In this document: positions 35,711-47,626 of the stretch, piece by piece
Layout of the letters: every line of letters starts with the position of its first letter
Numbering within the stretch: position 1 is the stretch's first letter
Assembly: GCA_028752905.1 (NCBI GenBank)
Contig: JAQNBH010000015.1
Location: forward strand, 33,233,663-33,297,662
Direction of reading: 5' to 3'
Source of the DNA: Cladorhizidae sp. MBARI D1340-BT2
Taxonomy: Eukaryota; Porifera; Demospongiae; Poecilosclerida; Cladorhizidae
DNA: 64,000 nucleotides
Notes under the pieces: generated by a model
Told to the model about the DNA's origin: nothing
What the model saw: only the letters and a program-made list of their open reading frames with translations
Database searches by the model: none
Translations under genes and position numbers: made by a program

Positions 35711-36815
35711 CACCCTGTTGCAGCATAGCATGGAGCAACAAGAGTAAGCAGATGACAGTGCTCTCCACACAGCTATGCATCCTGTTGCAGCATAGCATGG
35801 AGCAACAAGAGTAAGCTGATGACAGTGCTCTCCACCCACCTATGCATCCTGTTGCAGCATAGCATGGAGCAACAACAGATGACAGTGCTCTCCACACACC
35901 TATGCATCCTGTTGCAGCATAGCATGGAGCAACAACAGATGACAGTGCTCTCCACACACCTATGCATCCTGTTGCAGCATAGCATGGAGCAACAACAGAT
36001 GACAGTGCTCTCCACACACCTATGCATCCTGTTGCAGCATAGCATGGAGCAACAACAGATGACAGTGCTCTCCACACACCTATGCATCCTGTTGCAGCAT
36101 AGCATGGAGCAACAACAGATGACAGTGCTCTCCACACACCTATGCATCCTGTTGCAGCATAGCATGGAGCAACAACAGATGACAGTGCTCTCCACACACC
36201 TATGCATCCTGTTGCAGCATATCATGGAGCAACAAGAGTAAGCAGATGACAGTGCTCTCCACACACCTATGCATCCTGTTGCAGCATAGCATGGAGCAAC
36301 AAGAGTAAGCAGTTGACAGTGCTCTCCACACACCTATGCATCCTGTTGCAGCATAGCATGGAGCAACAAGAGTACGCTGACGACATTACTCTCCACCCAC
36401 CTATGCATCCTGTTGCAGCATAGCATGGAGCAACAAGAGTAAGCAGATGACAGTGCTCTCCACACACCTATGCATCCTGTTGCAGCATAGCATGGAGCAA
36501 CAAGAGTAAGCTGATGACAGTGCTCTCCACACACCTATGCATCCTGTTGCAGCATAGCATGGAGCAACAAGAGTAAGCAGTTGACAGTGCTCTCCACACA
36601 CCTATGCATCCTGTTGCAGCATAGCATGGAGCAACAAGAGAAGCAGATGACACCTCTCTCCACACACCTATGCATCCTGTTGCAGCATAGCATGGAGCAA
36701 CAAGAGTAAGCAGTTGACAGTACTCTCCACCCACCTATGCATCCTGTTGCAGCATAGCATGGAGCAACATGAGTAAGCAGATGACAGTGCTCTCCACCCA
36801 CCTATACACACACTG
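35706..36815. repeat. 60/67-bp minisatellite, about 17 copies, two unit lengths
   Basis: Every unit has CACCTATGCATCCTGTTGCA and GCATAGCATGGAGCAACA. The middle block (about 35870-36235) uses a pure 60-bp unit and both flanks a 67-bp unit with an added GAGTAAGC. The 60-bp core looks recently amplified inside the older 67-bp array. Confidence 0.95.
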
Positions 36816-37669
36816 ACTTCCAATCCTCACCATGTCATCCTATCCTAACTAAGTGCCTACTGACTTCCCATTGCAACAATAGTCAGCGAATACAGTCACT
36901 TGGACATTCCTTGGCTTTGCCTCAGGAATCCCCTCCTCCCTCCCCCCTCACTCCAAATACTTCACCCTCACCCTCGCCTGAGATCCCCAAGCGCAAGCTG
37001 AATCCAAGCAGGCACAAACATCTTACGTGAACCTTTTCTAAACCTTAAACTTTAGAGCTGACTTTCCTCAATGCGTTGAAGAAGCTGACAAGAACTTCAG
37101 ACATCCTGTTAAAGAAATAGTTTGCTCTTGACACTGTTTATGTGTTCAGTGTGCTCTCCATGAGTAGCACATCTCTCCTCTATTGAAATATGCTCGTTAT
37201 CTTTTCTCTCTATGCATACAACTGTGAGGCCACTTCTATCTTGTCCTTGTTGTCCGGAGGAGAAGCAGCAATAGGTGGAGGTCATGCAATGAAATGCTTT
37301 TACCTTGCCGGGGTTGGTACAACTTCTACACCCCATGACCAATCCACCTCTATTTTGAGGAATTGAGCAGGTATGAATCCCTGAATGTGCAGCCATTTTC
37401 TCAATCTTTTCTCTTCACCACCACGACCATAAGTGTTGATTAATGTAGTTAGCAGGTCTACGAGAATGTCTTTGATATAAGTTCCTGGTTAGTATATGTA
37501 TTCTATTGTCAGATGTTCTCTGCAGGGCTGCACAGCTGGTCAGGGTTGAGGCCTGACAATGGGGACATAGAGCCATGCCCACATAGTAAATGCAGCTGTG
37601 CATAGTAGTACACAAACTTTCCCATCGAATCCACATCTTGCTTGCTTCCTTACCAACGAGTGTATAATG
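36816..37669. other. Between arrays, no assigned gene
   Basis: Minus-strand frames at 37109-37396 (MAAHSGIHTCSIPQNRGG and on) and 37415-37636 are open but unrecognised. The sequence around the first Met (GATTGAGAAAATGGC on the minus strand) recurs at 52673-52690. Confidence 0.35.
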
Positions 37670-38370
37670 ACAGCCAGTGCTGTATGTCTGTGGCTATATA
37701 ATAGAGCTAAGCCACTGCTAACTAACAGCTCAGTACTGTATGTCTGTAGCTATATAATATAACTAAGTCACTGCTAGCTAACAGCTCAGTACTGTATGCC
37801 TGTAGCTATATAATAGAGCTAAGCCACTGCTAACTAACAGCTCAGTACTGTATGCCTGTAGCTATATAATAGAGCTAAGCCACTGCTAACTAACAGCTCA
37901 GTACTGTATGCCTGTAGCTATATAATATAACTAAGCCCCTGCTAACTAACAGCTCAGTACTGTATGTCTGTAGCTATATAATAGAGCTAAGCCACTGCTA
38001 ACTAACAGCTCAGTACTGTATGTCCATAGCTATATAATAGGACTAAGCTCTGCTAGCTAACAGCTCAGTACTGTATGTCTGTAGCTATATAATAGAACTG
38101 AGCCACTGCTAACTAACAGCTCAGTACTGTATGTCTATAGCTAAGTCCTGCTAGCTAACATCTCAGTACTGTATGCCTGTAGCTATATAATAGAGCTAAG
38201 CCACTGCTAACTAACAGCTCAGTACTGTATGTCTATATTAGAACTAAGCCCCTGCTAACTAACAGCTCAGTACTGTATGTCTATAGCTATAATTATAATA
38301 GAGCTAAGCCACTGCTAACTAACAGCTCAGTACTGTATGTCTGTAGCTATATAATAGAGCTAAGCCCCTG
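37670..38370. repeat. 61-bp minisatellite, about 12 copies
   Basis: The unit contains CTAACAGCTCAGTACTGTAT and CTGTAGCTATATAATAGAGC; several copies are shortened (near 38140 and 38230). Confidence 0.9.
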
Positions 38371-39117
38371 AGACCAAGGAACATAGCTACTGTATTGAGA
38401 AGTCATCCGACTGGCTGCGACAGTAGCAACCTGGGTTACAGAAGGCCTGAGGGCTTGCAAATGCCACACATCCTGCTGGTTGAGGCACCTAACTTGTTCA
38501 GGCTGTAACCATAGCAATAGCACACTGGTGTCTGATTAACTATAACTGACCAATCGAACCACTCCATTCAAATCTGCAAGGAAAACCATGCAGGTAAACG
38601 ACAGACGTTTTTCTAACTATCTCAAGCTACAAGCCCCAGGATCTGAACCAGTATCCAACCCATCCAAATATTTCCTTCTGGCTAGCTCTTACCAAAATAT
38701 ACCATGACCTCACCGTTGTATGCTATCTTGGCAACTTACTCACCGAGGTGTGGATATCGGCAAGAACTCTCTCTAACTCCATCGCAATGGCCTCTCTCCG
38801 CCCACTCTAAATACAGTGAATTAAAAAAATGGAGTCAAGATCATGTGATATGTAAGCACAGATCACATGACTAAGTAAAAACATCGGAGGAAGTGTACGT
38901 TTTAAAATGTTGGAATTGGCAGGAATTATAACTATGAGTTGAATACTTTGTCAACACTAGTTGTTTAAAGAGACTTACAGCACCAGTCAGCAAGAAAATG
39001 GCTCCCAACAAACTCCCAGTTGACATTCAATAATCATGAATTTACTCCTCGACACTTCAGCCATGCTCTATTCCTGATGAAGGCTACAGCAGCTAGTGAA
39101 TAACTTCAAGTTGATTA
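38371..39117. other. Single-copy spacer, no assigned gene
   Basis: No coding frame over 60 codons. It contains a degraded hammerhead-like TTCCTGATGAAGGCTACAGC at 39070-39089, related to the hairpin at 20053-20149. Confidence 0.4.
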
Positions 39118-42100
39118 AATTCAAGTGTGACCTATACTCAGGTGTGACCTATACTCAGGTGTGACCTATACTCAGGTGTGACCTATACTCAGGTGTGACC
39201 TATACTCAGGTGTGACCTATACTCAGGTGTGACCTATACTCAGGTGTGACCTATACTCAGGTGTGACCTATACTCAAGTGTGACCTATACTCAAGTGTGA
39301 CCTATACTCAGGTGTGACCTATACTCAGGTGTGACCTATACTCAGGTGTGACCTATACTCTGGTGTGACCTATACTCTGGTGTGACCTATACTCAGGTGT
39401 GACCTATACTCAGGTGTGACCTATACTCAGGTGTGACCTATACTCTGGTGTGACCTATACTCTGGTGTGACCTATACTCTGGTGTGACCTATACTCTGGT
39501 GTGACCTATACTCAGGTGTGACCTATACTCTGGTGTGACCTATACTCAGGTGTGACCTATACTCTGGTGTGACCTATACTCTGGTGTGACCTATACTCTG
39601 GTGTGACCTATACTCTGGTGTGACCTATACTCAGGTGTGACCTATACTCTGGTGTGACCTATACTCAGGTGTGACCTATACTCAGGTGTGACCTATACTC
39701 AGGTGTGACCTATACTCTGGTGTGACCTATACTCTGGTGTGACCTATACTCAGGTGTGACCTATACTCTGGTGTGACCTATACTCTGGTGTGACCTATAC
39801 TCAGGTGTGACCTATACTCTGGTGTGACCTATACTCAGGTGTGACCTATACTCTGGTGTGACCTATACTCTGGTGTGACCTATACTCAGGTGTGACCTAT
39901 ACTCAGGTGTGACCTATACTCAGGTGTGACCTATACTCTGGTGTGACCTATACTCTGGTGTGACCTATACTCTGGTGTGACCTATACTCTGGTGTGACCT
40001 ATACTCAGGTGTGACCTATACTCTGGTGTGACCTATACTCAGGTGTGACCTATACTCTGGTGTGACCTATACTCTGGTGTGACCTATACTCTGGTGTGAC
40101 CTATACTCAGGTGTGACCTATACTCTGGTGTGACCTATACTCTGGTGTGACCTATACTCTGGTGTGACCTATACTCAGGTGTGACCTATACTCTGGTGTG
40201 ACCTATACTCTGGTGTGACCTATACTCTGGTGTGACCTATACTCTGGTGTGACCTATACTCAGGTGTGACCTATACTCTGGTGTGACCTATACTCAGGTG
40301 TGACCTATACTCTGGTGTGACCTATACTCTGGTGTGACCTGTACTCAGGTGTGACCTGTACTCAGGTGTGACCTATACTCAGGTGTGACCTATACTCAGG
40401 TGTGACCTATACTCAGGTGTGACCTATACTCAGGTGTGACCTATACTCTGGTGTGACCTATACTCTGGTGTGACCTATACTCTGGTGTGACCTATACTCG
40501 GGTGTGACCTATACTCTGGTGTGACCTATACTCTGGTGTGACCTATACTCAGGTGTGACCTATACTCAGGTGTGACCTATACTCAGGTGTGACCTATACT
40601 CAGGTGTGACCTATACTCAGGTGTGACCTATACTCTGGTGTGACCTATACTCTGGTGTGACCTATACTCAGGTGTGACCTATACTCTGGTGTGACCTATA
40701 CTCAGGTGTGACCTATACTCAGGTGTGACCTATACTCTGGTGTGACCTATACTCTGGTGTGACCTATACTCAGGTGTGACCTATACTCTGGTGTGACCTA
40801 TACTCAGGTGTGACCTATACTCTGGTGTGACCTATACTCTGGTGTGACCTATACTCTGGTGTGACCTATACTCTGGTGTGACCTATACTCTGGTGTGACC
40901 TATACTCAGGTGTGACCTATACTCAGGTGTGACCTATACTCAGGTGTGACCTATACTCAGGTGTGACCTATACTCAGGTGTGACCTATACTCAGGTGTGA
41001 CCTATACTCAGGTGTGACCTATACTCTGGTGTGACCTATACTCTGGTGTGACCTATACTCAGGTGTGACCTATACTCAGGTGTGACCTATACTCAGGTGT
41101 GACCTATACTCTGGTGTGACCTATACTCTGGTGTGACCTATACTCAGGTGTGACCTATACTCAGGTGTGACCTATACTCAGGTGTGACCTATACTCAGGT
41201 GTGACCTATACTCAGGTGTGACCTATACTCAGGTGTGACCTATACTCTGGTGTGACCTATACTCTGGTGTGACCTATACTCAGGTGTGACCTATACTAAG
41301 GTGTGACCTATACTCAGGTGTGACCTATACTCAGGTGTGACCTATACTCAGGTGTGACCTATACTCAGGTGTGACCTATACTCAGGTGTGACCTATACTC
41401 AGGTGTGACCTACACTCAGGTGTGACCTATACTCAGGTGTGACCTATACTCTGGTGTGACCTATACTCTGGTGTGACCTATACTCAGGTGTGACCTATAC
41501 TCAGGTGTGACCTATACTCAGGTGTGACCTATACTCAGGTGTGACCTATACTCAGGTGTGACCTATACTCAGGTGTGACCTATACTCAGGTGTGACCTAT
41601 ACTCAGGTGTGACCTACACTCAGGTGTGACCTATACTCAGGTGTGACCTACACTCAGGTGTGACCTATACTCAGGTGTGACCTATACTCTGGTGTGACCT
41701 ATACTCAGGTGTGACCTATACTCAGGTGTGACCTATACTCAGGTGTGACCTATACTCAGGTGTGACCTATACTCTGGTGTGACCTATACTCTGGTGTGAC
41801 CTATACTCAGGTGTGACCTATACTCAGGTGTGACCTATACTCAGGTGTGACCTATACTCAGGTGTGACCTATACTCAGGTGTGACCTATACTCGGGTGTG
41901 ACCTATACTCAGGTGTGACCTATACTCTGGTGTGACCTATACTCTGGTGTGACCTATACTCAGGTGTGACCTATACTCTGGTGTGACCTATACTCAGGTG
42001 TGACCTATACTCAGGTGTGACCTATACTCTGGTGTGACCTATACTCTGGTGTGACCTATACTCAGGTGTGACCTATACTCAGGTGTGACCTATACTCAGG

Positions 42101-43665
42101 TGTGACCTATACTCAGGTGTGACCTATACTCAGGTGTGACCTATACTCAGGTGTGACCTATACTCAGGTGTGACCTATACTCTGGTGTGACCTATACTCA
42201 GGTGTGACCTATACTCTGGTGTGACCTATACTCTGGTGTGACCTATACTCTGGTGTGACCTATACTCAGGTGTGACCTATACTCAGGTGTGACCTATACT
42301 CAGGTGTGACCTATACTCAGGTGTGACCTATACTCTGGTGTGACCTATACTCTGGTGTGACCTATACTCAGGTGTGACCTATACTCTGGTGTGACCTATA
42401 CTCTGGTGTGACCTATACTCTGGTGTGACCTATACTCAGGTGTGACCTATACTCAGGTGTGACCTATACTCAGGTGTGACCTATACTCAGGTGTGACCTA
42501 TACTCAGGTGTGACCTATACTCTGGTGTGACCTATACTCTGGTGTGACCTATACTCTGGTGTGACCTATACTCTGGTGTGACCTATACTCAGGTGTGACC
42601 TATACTCAGGTGTGACCTATACTCTGGTGTGACCTATACTCTGGTGTGACCTATACTCAGGTGTGACCTATACTCAGGTGTGACCTATACTCTGGTGTGA
42701 CCTATACTCTGGTGTGACCTATACTCTGGTGTGACCTATACTCAGGTGTGACCTATACTCAGGTGTGACCTATACTCAGGTGTGACCTATACTCAGGTGT
42801 GACCTATACTCAGGTGTGACCTATACTCAGGTGTGACCTATACTCAGGTGTGACCTATACTCAGGTGTGACCTATACTCAGGTGTGACCTATACTCAGGT
42901 GTGACCTATACTCAGGTGTGACCTATACTCAGGTGTGACCTATACTCTGGTGTGACCTATACTCAGGTGTGACCTATACTCAGGTGTGACCTATACTCAG
43001 GTGTGACCTATACTCAGGTGTGACCTATACTCAGGTGTGACCTATACTCAGGTGTGACCTATACTCAGGTGTGACCTATACTCTGGTGTGACCTATACTC
43101 TGGTGTGACCTATACTCAGGTGTGACCTATACTCAGGTGTGACCTATACTAAGGTGTGACCTATACTAGGGTGTGACCTATACTCGGGTGTGACCTATAC
43201 TCGGGTGTGACCTATACTCAGGTGTGACCTATACTCAGGTGTGACCTATACTCAGGTGTGACCTATACTCAGGTGTGACCTATACTCAGGTGTGACCTAT
43301 ACTCAGGTGTGACCTATACTCAGGTGTGACCTATACTCAGGTGTGACCTATACTCAGGTGTGACCTATACTCAGGTGTGACCTAAACTCAGGTGTGACCT
43401 ATACTCAGGTGTGACCTATACTCAGGTGTGACCTATACTCTCGTGTGACCTGTACTCAGGTGTGACCTGTACTCAGGTGTGACCTATACTCAGGTGTGAC
43501 CTATACTCAGGTGTGACCTATACTCAGGTGTGACCTGTACTCAGGTGTGACCTATACTCAGGTGTGACCTATACTCAGGTGTGACCTATACTCAGGTGTG
43601 ACCTATACTCAGGTGTGACCTATACTCAGGTGTGACCTATACTCAGGTGTGACCTGTACTCTGAT
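39118..43665. repeat. 17-bp satellite array, about 267 copies
   Basis: The unit is CAGGTGTGACCTATACT, with a frequent second form in which CAGG is CTGG. The two forms are interspersed, and units are otherwise almost identical over 4.5 kb. Rare variants are CTACACT, CTGTACT and CGGGTG. The length is not a multiple of three, so no long frames arise. Confidence 0.97.
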
Positions 43666-44799
43666 GTCAAGCAAATATGGTAAATGTCTGCTAATTTACA
43701 TAACTTCCTAATTTTGACTAATTGTTATATTAACTTCCTTATTTGTTATTTGGAATAATATTAAGAACTTCCTTATTTGGTTATTAGAGATCACTTGACA
43801 CCCAGTGTTTGAATATCATCCCCAAACTAACCCAAACTAATTAAATGGCAGGTGATAATATTACTCTTTGTTATGTATTGCACTTGCTCTAATTAATCAC
43901 ATGCACCAACTAATTAGAGGTAACCACACGATCATGATCAAAAGAGAGGTTATGAATTATTCTACCACGCTCTCTCAGCCAGTCAGTGAAGGTAAACACA
44001 TTCGAAGAACTCGTGAAGAGGTGCCTAGTGCATATCAGCTCACTGCAAGGTGGAGCCTAGGCATTCAGCAGCGTGGTTTCTGCGGAGAGGAGCCTAGGCA
44101 TCTGCCAGCACAACAGTCCTCTCCAGGCTAGGGCAAGGTCAGGACAAGCAATGACTAAAGCTGGAATCAGAGCTTTGCCCGGGCTAGGTATGGCACAGAA
44201 AGAGTTAATGTCTAGATGCTAGAATCAGAGGTAATGGCTAGGTGCTAGAATCAGCGCTTGAGCTAGCGGTAGGGCTGGGTGTGGCACAAAAAAGAGTCTC
44301 CATCACATAATATAATTAGTCTGTAAATAATTTGACATTGCCAGTAACTTCGCATGACACCGCTTACCAATACATCACTTACACTTCATGCTGCATTATC
44401 ACACCCAACCAAGCTTGCACTTGCATCTGCCCTCAGATCTTGAAGACTCACAGATGGAGACCTCACGCTCGTGTCTCTCCCCATCCAAGCTTGCCTCTGC
44501 CCTCAGATCTTGTCCCCCTGTCATGCTAAAGGTATATACCTTGACTGCCTTTGATTCTTCCATGGGAAGCTGTGTCATCAATTATATATGGTCCCATTTC
44601 TGACTGGGCTTTATTGTAAGCCCTTCCAGTCGCCTCTCCATCAGACTGGCCTCCCTCCATGCTCCAAGCTTGCCTTCCTAGGCTCCCTCAACCAGTCTCA
44701 CGACCTTTCTGGGGTGGATTCCTGGAGCTGTTTCCCATACATCCTCTTCTCTGGTTGATCCCGCTCTGGCCGCTGACAATCCAGCTTAGCTCACGTTAG

Positions 44800-45116
44800 A
44801 CATCCCCATCAGGCAGCGTGACCTCTCCCACTCACTACATTGATCTAGCCTCCAACAACATCCCATGCTCTTAATTTTGGCTCCCAGTTCCGGATCTCGG
44901 GCTCAGTCCACTGTCATTCCCCACGCAGGTGACTGGTTGAATGCTATTCACTGGGTTTCCATCTACTGGTCAGGATTTCCGTCTCTGCCTCCAGCATTGG
45001 CTGGGGTTAAGATGTTTCAAAGTACTCCTTGTCCTATCTGCCACGTTGTGACTGACCCGACCCTTTCAGCTACCACCAGGCGGGATGCGATGGGAATGGG
45101 TTCATTGGCACTATGA
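44800..45116 (+). pseudogene. Retroelement-like protein fragment (PHAGDWLNAI motif)
   Basis: A plus-strand frame reads STVIPHAGDWLNAIHWVSIY and later a CPICHVV zinc-knuckle-like piece. The HAGDWLN block followed by Cys-x-x-Cys occurs in reverse-transcriptase-linked proteins of invertebrate mobile elements, as I recall. No intact RT domain is visible. Family assignment is tentative. Confidence 0.3.
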
Positions 45117-45599
45117 CATCAAGGTCGCACTTTTCTCCGCAGCTCAACCTGCTGCTCTTACGTCCTGGAAATAAACGTCAGCCCTCATCCTCTCATTCAG
45201 CAAAGGAGCTACCCTCCCCCAAGATATGCTCAAGGTTGCCAGATTTTTCCACATTAAAAAAACGGGTGCAACGAGTACCAGATTTGTTGGTTTCTCGATT
45301 CTCATGCACACAGCAATGAGAAAAAGTGCATGAACAAACATCAATGGAGGGATTGCTATGCCAACAATTACGAGCATGCTCACTCACATGCTCGTTGCTA
45401 AGCGCCTACTCGGTATCAAGCGGCCATTTTCTTATTGACTGATCCCGTAAGCACTGGTGGTAGCTTAACAACCAGATGTTGCAGCTATGAGTACATACAT
45501 CTCTAACACTTACTAGCATCAAGTTGGGTGTGGCTACTTGTGGTCAGGCCCATCCCACCAATGGTTAAAAGAACACTGTTCCTTCCACACAGCGGACTC

Positions 45600-46050
45600 T
45601 TATCAACTGTGAGCTACAACAACAAGTTACAGCAACAAGCAATTTCAACACAGTTAGACAGCAACAAGCAACTTCAACAATGACAATAACAAGCAGCTTC
45701 AACAATGACAGCAACAAGCAGCTTCAACAATGACAACAAACAGCTTCAACAATGACAGCAACAAGCAACTTCAACAATGACAACAACAAGCAGCTTCAAC
45801 AATGACAGCAACAACAAAAAACTTCAAGGCAGCAACAAAAACTTCAACACTATGGCAGAAACAAGCAACTTCAACACTAGACAGCAACAAGCAACTTCAA
45901 CAAAACGACAGTGACAAGATACAACAGAAATCAACTTCAACGATGACCAACAAACAGCAGCAATAATCTACCAGCAATAGCAGCAACAAGCAACCAACAA
46001 TGGCAGCAACAAGCAATGGCAACAACTAACAATGACAGCAACAAGCAACC
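45600..46050. repeat. CAACAA-rich degenerate tandem repeat beside a RAD51B exon
   Basis: Irregular copies of CAACTTCAACAATGACAGCAA, about 24-27 bp. It runs to within about 30 bp of the donor side of RAD51B exon 46079-46270. Confidence 0.8.
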
Positions 46051-46078
46051 TCAACAACTGCATGACTTGAAGCCTCAC

Positions 46079-47595
46079 TTGCCGGAACATCAGTCCTTCA
46101 CTGCTGTAATCCAGCAGTAGCCTAGTGTTGACGCTGTGGTACCACGCAGTACCGAGGGCGGCAGAGACACCGCCCACATCATTACCGGCCTCGCTCCTAC
46201 TACCAACAACTCCACCCACTTCTTGTCCGTCAGATGTGAGCCTGGCATAGATCTGATTGGTGACGACAACCTGGGTAGTAATAGTTGCACAATAAAAGCT
46301 ACATTAAAAAATTAATACTCCTGTTTCCTTACTGGAAATTATAGTTCAACTCACATTTAAATTGAAGGACTCAGCCAAGTTCCTAAACAGATTACAAAGC
46401 ACATTACAAGGCTATATAATTAGCAGGCTAGAGCCAGTGTCACCTCGAGCTGCTCAGATCTGATTGGAGCGCCAGATCCTGACACTGACAACCTTCATGC
46501 CGGTACATGTAGCCGGCCACACCCATTTAATATTTCATTCCAATACAGTCCACTTTTCTGGTGTGCTTTATAAAACTTATTACTTCATACAGAGACCACA
46601 CCTACTCATTATTTTACTCACATTCCATTGCGGGAGTGCTTTCAAGCTGTGCAGCTGTGGCATCCAGCCACTCACAGAGACAGACATGGCAGCCTCCACA
46701 CACTCACAGAGACAGACATAACTATCTTTTATGGCTATTCTTTCTTCTTCTTTTTTGGTCGAGCCCATAAAGAGATGTTGCCCTTTGTAAATTTTGTCAT
46801 TTCAGCAAAACTGCAGTGTGCTTCTAATAGAGTAGGGCCAGAGGCAGCATCGCTAGCAAACTGCTTGTGTTATGCGAGCTCTGACATAGCTGGCTAGGTC
46901 GTTTGTTGGTGATGCCCACATGTTGCATAGCTGGCAAAGTTTGTTGGTGACGCCTGCATAGCTGGCATCGTTTGTTGGTGATGCCATAGCTGGCGTAGTT
47001 TGTTGGTGACACCCACATGTTGCATAGCTGGCGAAGTTTGTTGGTGACACCCACATGTTGCATAGCTGGCGAAGTTTGTTGGTGATGCCCACATGTGGCG
47101 TAGTTTGTTGGTGATGCCCACATGTTGTGTAGCTGACGTAGTAGTTTGTTGGTGTTCCCACATGTTGCATAGCTGACGTAGTTTGTTGGTGACCCCCACA
47201 TGTTGCGTTGCTGACGTAGTTTGTTGATGACGCCCACATGTTGCATTGTTTGCGTGGTATCATCAAGAATGTGAAAAATGCATGCAGAAGTATATCTCGA
47301 AACAAAATGGCAGCTGATTTACAAGTGTGCCATTTTGCGATGGTGGCCTCCAGTAAGCCTCTGGAGGCCAATGCAACATAGCCCATGCCTGTCCAAGTGT
47401 ACAAGTACACCTTCCTGCAGAGTTTGGGCTTCCTAAGCTTCACAACTGTGGCCATGCACAAAGACAAACAAACACGGATATGGTCCTGCTTACAGATTTA
47501 GTTGGTAAGACGCCTTGTAATGTACCTACATATCTATCAGGCAAGGGACCACTTACATATCTGTGTGGTATGGGAGGTGACTGTATGGTGTGTGT

Positions 47596-47626
<31 letters not shown>

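Larger units (their letters stand above)
43666..46078. other. Downstream of RAD51B, last exon not found
   Basis: In RAD51B orientation the final coding exon should lie left of 46079, but I could not identify it here. The interval has a duplicated CCTCTGCCCTCAGATCTTG (44428 and 44496), a retroelement-like fragment and a CAACAA-rich stretch. Confidence 0.4.

Noticed and set aside
39118..43665. CRISPR-like array
   Set aside because: Direct tandem repeats without unique spacers, in an animal gene region. The same applies to all other arrays here.
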